64,000 nucleotides of DNA, taken from positions 11,441,832 to 11,505,831 of the forward strand of contig NC_059278.1 of NCBI RefSeq assembly GCF_017591435.1, given 5' to 3'. The stretch's first letter is position 1. Each line of letters opens with the position of its first letter. Of the stretch, positions 59,380 through 64,000 are shown piece by piece. Both the position numbers and the translations under genes were made by a program. This stretch comes from Portunus trituberculatus (lineage: Eukaryota; Arthropoda; Malacostraca; Decapoda; Portunidae). Under the pieces are notes generated by a model. That model was given only the letters and a program-made list of their open reading frames with translations, had not been told where the DNA came from and ran no database searches.

Positions 59380-60262
59380 ATGGAACAGAGTAGTGCTGCC
59401 AGGCGTATGGTGGAATCAAAATATACACCATCGTGTGAAAACCAATGGTATATAGAAACTCCTGTTGGTCTAAGGAAACTAACAAATGACATTATGGACA
59501 AGGATTTTTCGGGATTCAGGGACAAACGAGGTAATATGAGAAGGCTAATCAACGTAGAAAGGGAATTATGGTAGCTATATGAAGGTGGTGATGTCCAGTC
59601 TAATGGACTAACAGGACCGACTGATAACAGAAAACACAGACCTGAAATTGAGATTAGCAGAATGTGAGAAGGTCAGTGCAATAAATCAGGGATTGAAAGA
59701 GGAGATTCAAGAAATAAAGAAACAAAATGACGTACTAAAAGCCACATGCCAAAATTACAAAAGCTCCTTAAGGAGCTTGCAGGTTAAAGTGCAGGACGGG
59801 ATTGTAGACAGGGCAGGTGGATTGGGTGATAACAAGCTGAAGGAACTACGAAATGAATGGAAACAGGAGCAAGAAGAGGAAAAAAATTAAATTTTCAGAG
59901 GTTGTAAAGAGACAAATTCAGAACATGAAAGTCGCTGTAATTGAGGTTATTAAAGAGAAAGAAGACCTGGTGCGGGATGCAGAAGACAAGAAAAAAAAGC
60001 TTCGTGATTTTTGGGATGTAGAAAAAGAAAAATCCAAATAAATTCACGAGAACGTAAAGAGAGAGAATTGGCCAAAACTATTATCAAACGAGTACAAGAC
60101 AGCACACAAGAATTAGACCTGGAGGTGGAGGAAGTGATCAGGTTAGGAAGATACAGTGAAGAGGGTAGGAGACCAATGAAGGTGAGAATGAGATCCCAAA
60201 TGGCTGTAAAGAAAATTATGGCTAGGAAAGGGAAGCCGGCTGATGATGTTGAACACAAGGAT
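59380..60262 (+). pseudogene. LINE C copy 2 ORF1
   Basis: VMEQSSAARRMVESKY, then a TAG at 59572, MRLAECEKVSAINQGLKEEI (coiled coil), KLKELRNEWKQEQEEEKN, a shift, then KERELAKTIIKRVQDSTQEL and DLEVEEVIRLGRYSEEGRRP. It preserves the unoccupied sites for both TTAA elements of LINE C copy 1. Confidence 0.75.
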
Positions 60263-60263
60263 A

Positions 60264-61768
60264 CAGGCAACCCCAGCTTAACGAAGGTTCACACAACAAA
60301 ATTTCGCTACAACAAACGTTTCCTTTTACTACCATCTGCTTGTTTAACGAACACCAAACTCACTTTAACGAAATTTTATCCAGGTAATTTTTTCCAAGTT
60401 TGAAAGGCCCACCGTATCATGCAAGCTGACAGGCTTTTCAATACACCAGCACCTCTCGTGGACAACATGTGCACCACTCACTCCCTTATCCTTCCCCACT
60501 CTCAGCTCAAAACAATAACAGTGTCCAGCACCAGCTTGTCTTCCCTTGCTCAACAAGCCACCAAAACGCCCTGCAATCACCCATGCAATGTCGCCTAGCG
60601 TTGCTAAGAAGACCAGGAAGTTTCTTACTCTCGAAGTGAAGCTGGATATTATTCACAGACACAAGAGAGGCGAGAAAACTAATAGCATTACTCGCCACCA
60701 TTGCTTGACTCCATCTATAGTCCTGCTCCTCCAACAATGTGGATTGGGTGCGGCTTGTTGGGGAATTCCCGCTGTACAGTGGTGAAGCGTGTCTCATAGC
60801 CAGCGATGCAGCAGAGTTCTAACATTAGTAAAACTTTAGCAAATATGGTCAGCAAATATACATACGCATTTAACCTTAGTATTACAACGTATGGGAGAAC
60901 AGTAAACTTATTATTGATAATATATTCATAAGCCTGGCAAGAAACGTGGCATACATATTTTACAGTGTTGCTAAAAAAAAAATAATATACTTATAAAGAG
61001 GTTTCCTTGCAGTTTGGGATGGGTAAATAGTTCCATAGTTATAATTAGATTATATCGTGAAGGAAAGTACTTTAAAATAAGCTGACATAAGTAAGAAAAA
61101 AACTACATTCAAATCTTCACGGCAGCAACACCAATCACGCCCGCCATCCATACAGGTGATGGGAGGTCAGCTGCGGTGTCCTTGACCAGGAAGAAAGAGA
61201 GGGGGAGGAAGAGGGAGGGGTAAGAGAGAGGGAGGAAGAGGGAGAGAGGGGGGTTAGCCAACGAGGGATTAAAGGTATGGCAGCGCTGTCCTCCCGCTAT
61301 TTCCCATGGGGGCCGCACCCAATCCACATTCTTAGACGAGCAGGACTATAGTGTCTACTATTTTCAAGTCAGTAGACTTTATTAAGAAGGCTGATAAGAC
61401 CGTATCTTCCTTACAAGCTAAAAGAACCACCTGAACTCGTGACTCTGCAATGGATAAAATGGAAAGCCTTGTGAAAATGTGGTACATAAGTTTTGTATGT
61501 GGTACAATGATGCTTCCTTTGTTTACATTCCACAGGTTGCCAGCTAGCGTATTTCCTACTCCACTCTCCCTCCCTTCATAAATTTAAGATCATCAACATT
61601 ATTAATTTACTTACCTTTCACTGTACTATGATGCACTCTCGCTTTGTTTACTCTTAATGGAAGTTCAAGTCAGGGGTCAAACTTGTTATAATTGGTTCGC
61701 TTAACGAAAATTTGCTTAACGAACGTTTTTTTAGGAACGTAACCTGTTCGTTAAGCCGGGGTTGCTTG
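60264..61768 (+). mobile_element. Tigger-like element k3 with HTH start and a nested MITE
   Basis: Starts CAGGCAACCCCAGCTTAACG after TA and ends CGGGGTTGCTTG-TA. From 60588 it codes MSPSVAKKTRKFLTLEVKLD then IIHRHKRGEKTNSITRHH, a CENP-B/Tigger HTH. A MITE is inserted at about 60717-61352. Confidence 0.88.
60717..61352. mobile_element. MITE v nested in k3
   Basis: Inverted ends of about 40 bp: CTATAGTCCTGCTCCTCCAA and ATGTGGATTGGGTGCGGC at the left; GCCGCACCCAATCCACAT and GAGCAGGACTATAG at the right. Inserted after CCATCTATAG. Includes a GA-rich block at 61190-61250. Confidence 0.7.
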
Positions 61769-61770
61769 TA

Positions 61771-62684
61771 CCACTTAACGAAGGAGTTACGTTCCTAAAA
61801 AAAGCTTTGTTAAGCGAAACTTCGTTAAGCAAACCGATTATAACAAGTTTAACCCCTGACTTGAACTTCCATTGAGAGTAGACAAAGCGAGAGTGCATCA
61901 TAGTACAGTGAAAGGTTTAATGAAAGTAAAAATTATGAAGTTAAACATTTAGGCAGTTTAATTTAAGTCATTATAATGTACACTTATGTATGTATGTATG
62001 TAACTTTATAATGTTGATGATCTTAAATTTATGAAGGGAGGGAGAGTGAAACGGGAAAGACACTAACCAGCAACCTGTGGAATGTAAACAAAGAGCGCAT
62101 CATTGTATCACATACAAAACTTATGTGCCACATTTCCACAAGGCTTTCCATTTTATCCATTGTAGAGTCACGAGTTCAGGTGGTTCTTTTAGCTTGTAAG
62201 GAAGATACGGTCTCACCAGCCTTCTTAATAGAGTCTGCTGACTTGAAAATAGTAGAGACAGTAGATGGAGTCAAGATGGTGGTGAGCAATGCTATTAGTT
62301 TTCTCACCTCTCTCGTGTCTGTGAATAATATCCAGCTTCACTTTGAGAGTAAGAGACTTCCTGGTCTTCTTAGCAACACTAGGCGACATTGCAGGGCATT
62401 TTGGTGGTAAGTTGAGTGAGGGAAGACGAGCTGCTGCTGACGCTGTTATTGTTTTGAACAGGGAGAGTGAGTGGTGCATGTGTTGTCCACGAGAGGCGCT
62501 GGTGTATTCAAAAGCATGTTGGCTTGCGTGATACGGCGGTGCTTTCAAACTTGGAAAAAATTAACAGGATAAAACTTCATTAAAGCGAGTTTGGTGTTCG
62601 TTAAACGAGCAGATGGTAGTAAAATTAAACCTTTGTTGTAACGAAATTTCGTTGTGTGAACCTTCATTAAGCAGGGGTTGCCTG
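61771..62684 (-). mobile_element. Tigger-like element k4, inverted partner of k3
   Basis: Begins CCACTTAACGAAGGAGTTAC (an end lacking CAGGCAACC) and finishes AGCAGGGGTTGCCTG-TA. The minus strand at about 62300-62400 codes MSPSVAKKTRKSLTLKVKLD, the same HTH start as k3. With k3 it forms a tail-to-tail inverted dimer. Confidence 0.85.
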
Positions 62685-62877
62685 TATATAGATAAAAAGA
62701 GATATGAACTTAGAGGAAAAGGAAAAGGAGAAAGTGCTAAGAAGTGAAGCTAAGGAAAAAAACAAGAAAAGGACAGAAATAGAGAAGAATTTCTTATTGG
62801 AGGGTTCTGGATATGAGACTAAAGAAGTGGTACCTAAGGAAGAATGAGGAGGTCGTGGAGGAGGCAAGAAATTAAGA

Positions 62878-63600
62878 GTGACTTATACTAATATAGATGG
62901 GTTGTTATCAAGCATACTGGAAGTTAAGGATTATTTAAAAGAGAAAAAGCTGGATGTAATGTGCATCGTTGAAACAAAACTGAGAAGAGAGATCCATGTC
63001 AACTTTAAAGAGGAGGAATATAATACCTGGAGGAGAGACAAGAAGGATAAAGGGGGAAGAGGAGTGCTAATAATAGTTCGTGATAATATATGTGTGGAGG
63101 ATGTTCAATATGGTGTGGACAAAGTGGAAGTAATGGAAGTAACAAACAAAACAGAAGATCTGAAGAAGAGAAAAATTATAGTTACATATGTTCCACCAAA
63201 GAATAATACGTGGGGAACAGAAGAACATGATAAGAAGAGATAGAAGAATACTTTTAGTTGGAAACTTTAACTGTAAAAAAGTAAACTGGAGAGAGATGGA
63301 AGTAATGGATAATGCTGGGCAGTGGAGCGAGAAAGTATTACAGTTGACTATGGTTAATGCAATGGACCAGTGGGAGGAGGAGTCAATAAGGTACAGAGGG
63401 GAAGATGAACCATCACTGCTTGACCTAGTTTTCACAAAGAAACCAGAGTCCCCCTCCAATCATACAATACCTTAGTCTAATAGGGAGAAGTTTTCATGTG
63501 ACATTAGAGATGCAAATTCAGGAAGATGAGATAAGTTACAGAGATAACTATAAAGGAGAGAGATTAAATTATGCAAGAGCAGATTTTGAAAAATTAAGAA
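62878..63600 (+). pseudogene. LINE C copy 2 endonuclease domain
   Basis: TYTNIDGLLSSILEVKDYLK, DVMCIVETKLRREI, KKDKGGRGVLIIVRDNI, then a shift near 63235 and LLVGNFNCKKVNWREME, LLDLVFTKKPES. The expected GDFNC is GNFNC here. Several stops follow. Confidence 0.8.
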
Positions 63601-63935
63601 TCTATCTTGCTGATATTGAGTAGAGTAATATTATGTACAGAAAGACAGTACAAAGGAAATATGACACAATCTTACAGAAATATAAAGGAGTAAAAAAGTT
63701 TGTACCTGTTTATAGAGTTCAGAAAAAAAATACACTCTTGGTACAATGCTAGATGCATACAAGCAAAAATGGCAAAAGATAAAGCATGGAAGAAACTCGT
63801 AGAGCAGGGAAATGACTATAACAGACGGCAGTACAAAGATGCCAGAAATGAATATATTAGAGTAAGGAGAGAGGAAGAAAGAAACTTTGAGAAAGATGTA
63901 GTGAATAAAAGCAAAGATGAACCCAAACTTTTCTA

Positions 63936-64000
63936 CAGTAAGCCCCCACACTTGGCAAATCTCAGCTTGGCGAAATTCACTTTTGGCGGTAGGGTGGCCA
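63936..64000. mobile_element. Tigger-like end o, cut by the window edge
   Basis: CAGTAAGCCCCCACACTTGG then CGAAATTCACTTTTGGCGG, preceded by TA. It interrupts LINE C copy 2. The other end is outside the window. Confidence 0.6.

Larger units (their letters stand above)
59215..63935 (+). mobile_element. LINE family C, copy 2, split by an inverted transposon dimer
   Basis: 5' region (GAGACTGGCCTAGACGTATG, TGTTGGATCATA), ORF1 from ATG 59380 (RKLTNDIMDKDFSGFRDKRG, VEEVIRLGRYSEEGRRPMKV), then an insertion at 60264-62684. The rest of ORF1 and the endonuclease follow (TYTNIDGLLSSILEVKDYLK at 62881, KKLDVMCIVETKLRREIHVN, LLDLVFTKKPES). It is cut at 63936 by another Tigger-like end. Confidence 0.85.

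Overview
This window is eukaryotic, intron-rich and extremely rich in repeats. It has AT-rich introns with canonical GT-AG exons, long (CA)n, (GA)n and (TA)n microsatellites, tRNA-derived SINEs, non-LTR retrotransposons and many TA-flanked DNA transposons. A short interstitial run of the arthropod telomere unit (AACCT/TTAGG) and the overall repeat style suggest an arthropod, most likely a decapod crustacean. That organism call is inference. No bacterial, phage or CRISPR features are seen.

The only host gene recognised is a minus-strand USP24-type ubiquitin carboxyl-terminal hydrolase. Fifteen coding exons were placed between 53660 (upstream) and 846 (downstream). They join in consistent phase into about 852 codons, covering most of the N-terminal helical-repeat half and the ubiquitin-like segment. 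The first exon(s), including the expected N-terminal UBA domain, are not found. The catalytic USP domain must lie to the left of position 1. All other features sit in its introns or 5' of its most upstream visible exon.

Layout. 1-6.2 kb: minus-strand LINE fragments carrying Tigger-type elements. 6.8-14.5 kb: Tigger-type elements, some nested (n, b1, j with k1 inside), plus foldback modules. 14.9-18.1 kb: six clustered USP24 exons. 18.2-31.5 kb: a large intron with a head-to-tail LINE/SINE/(CA)n array, apparently inside the ends of one Tigger-like element. 31.6-36.3 kb: three USP24 exons with a Tigger-like element containing a hAT element and a palindromic element. 38.6-48.4 kb: a decayed two-exon gene of a conserved invertebrate family of no function known to me, split by about 8 kb of (TA)n interleaved with four TA-target DNA transposons and a Penelope-like palindrome. 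48.9-51.9 kb: a three-level nest of Tigger-type elements. 52.3-53.7 kb: the four most upstream USP24 exons. 54-64 kb: more Tigger-type elements, a broken Harbinger nuclease gene, and a LINE split by an inverted transposon dimer.

The transposon layers can be ordered because several insertions can be checked against unoccupied sites in sister copies inside the window. Two host-independent patterns stand out. (TA)n tracts act as landing pads for TA-target DNA transposons. LINE ends repeatedly abut (CA)n tracts.
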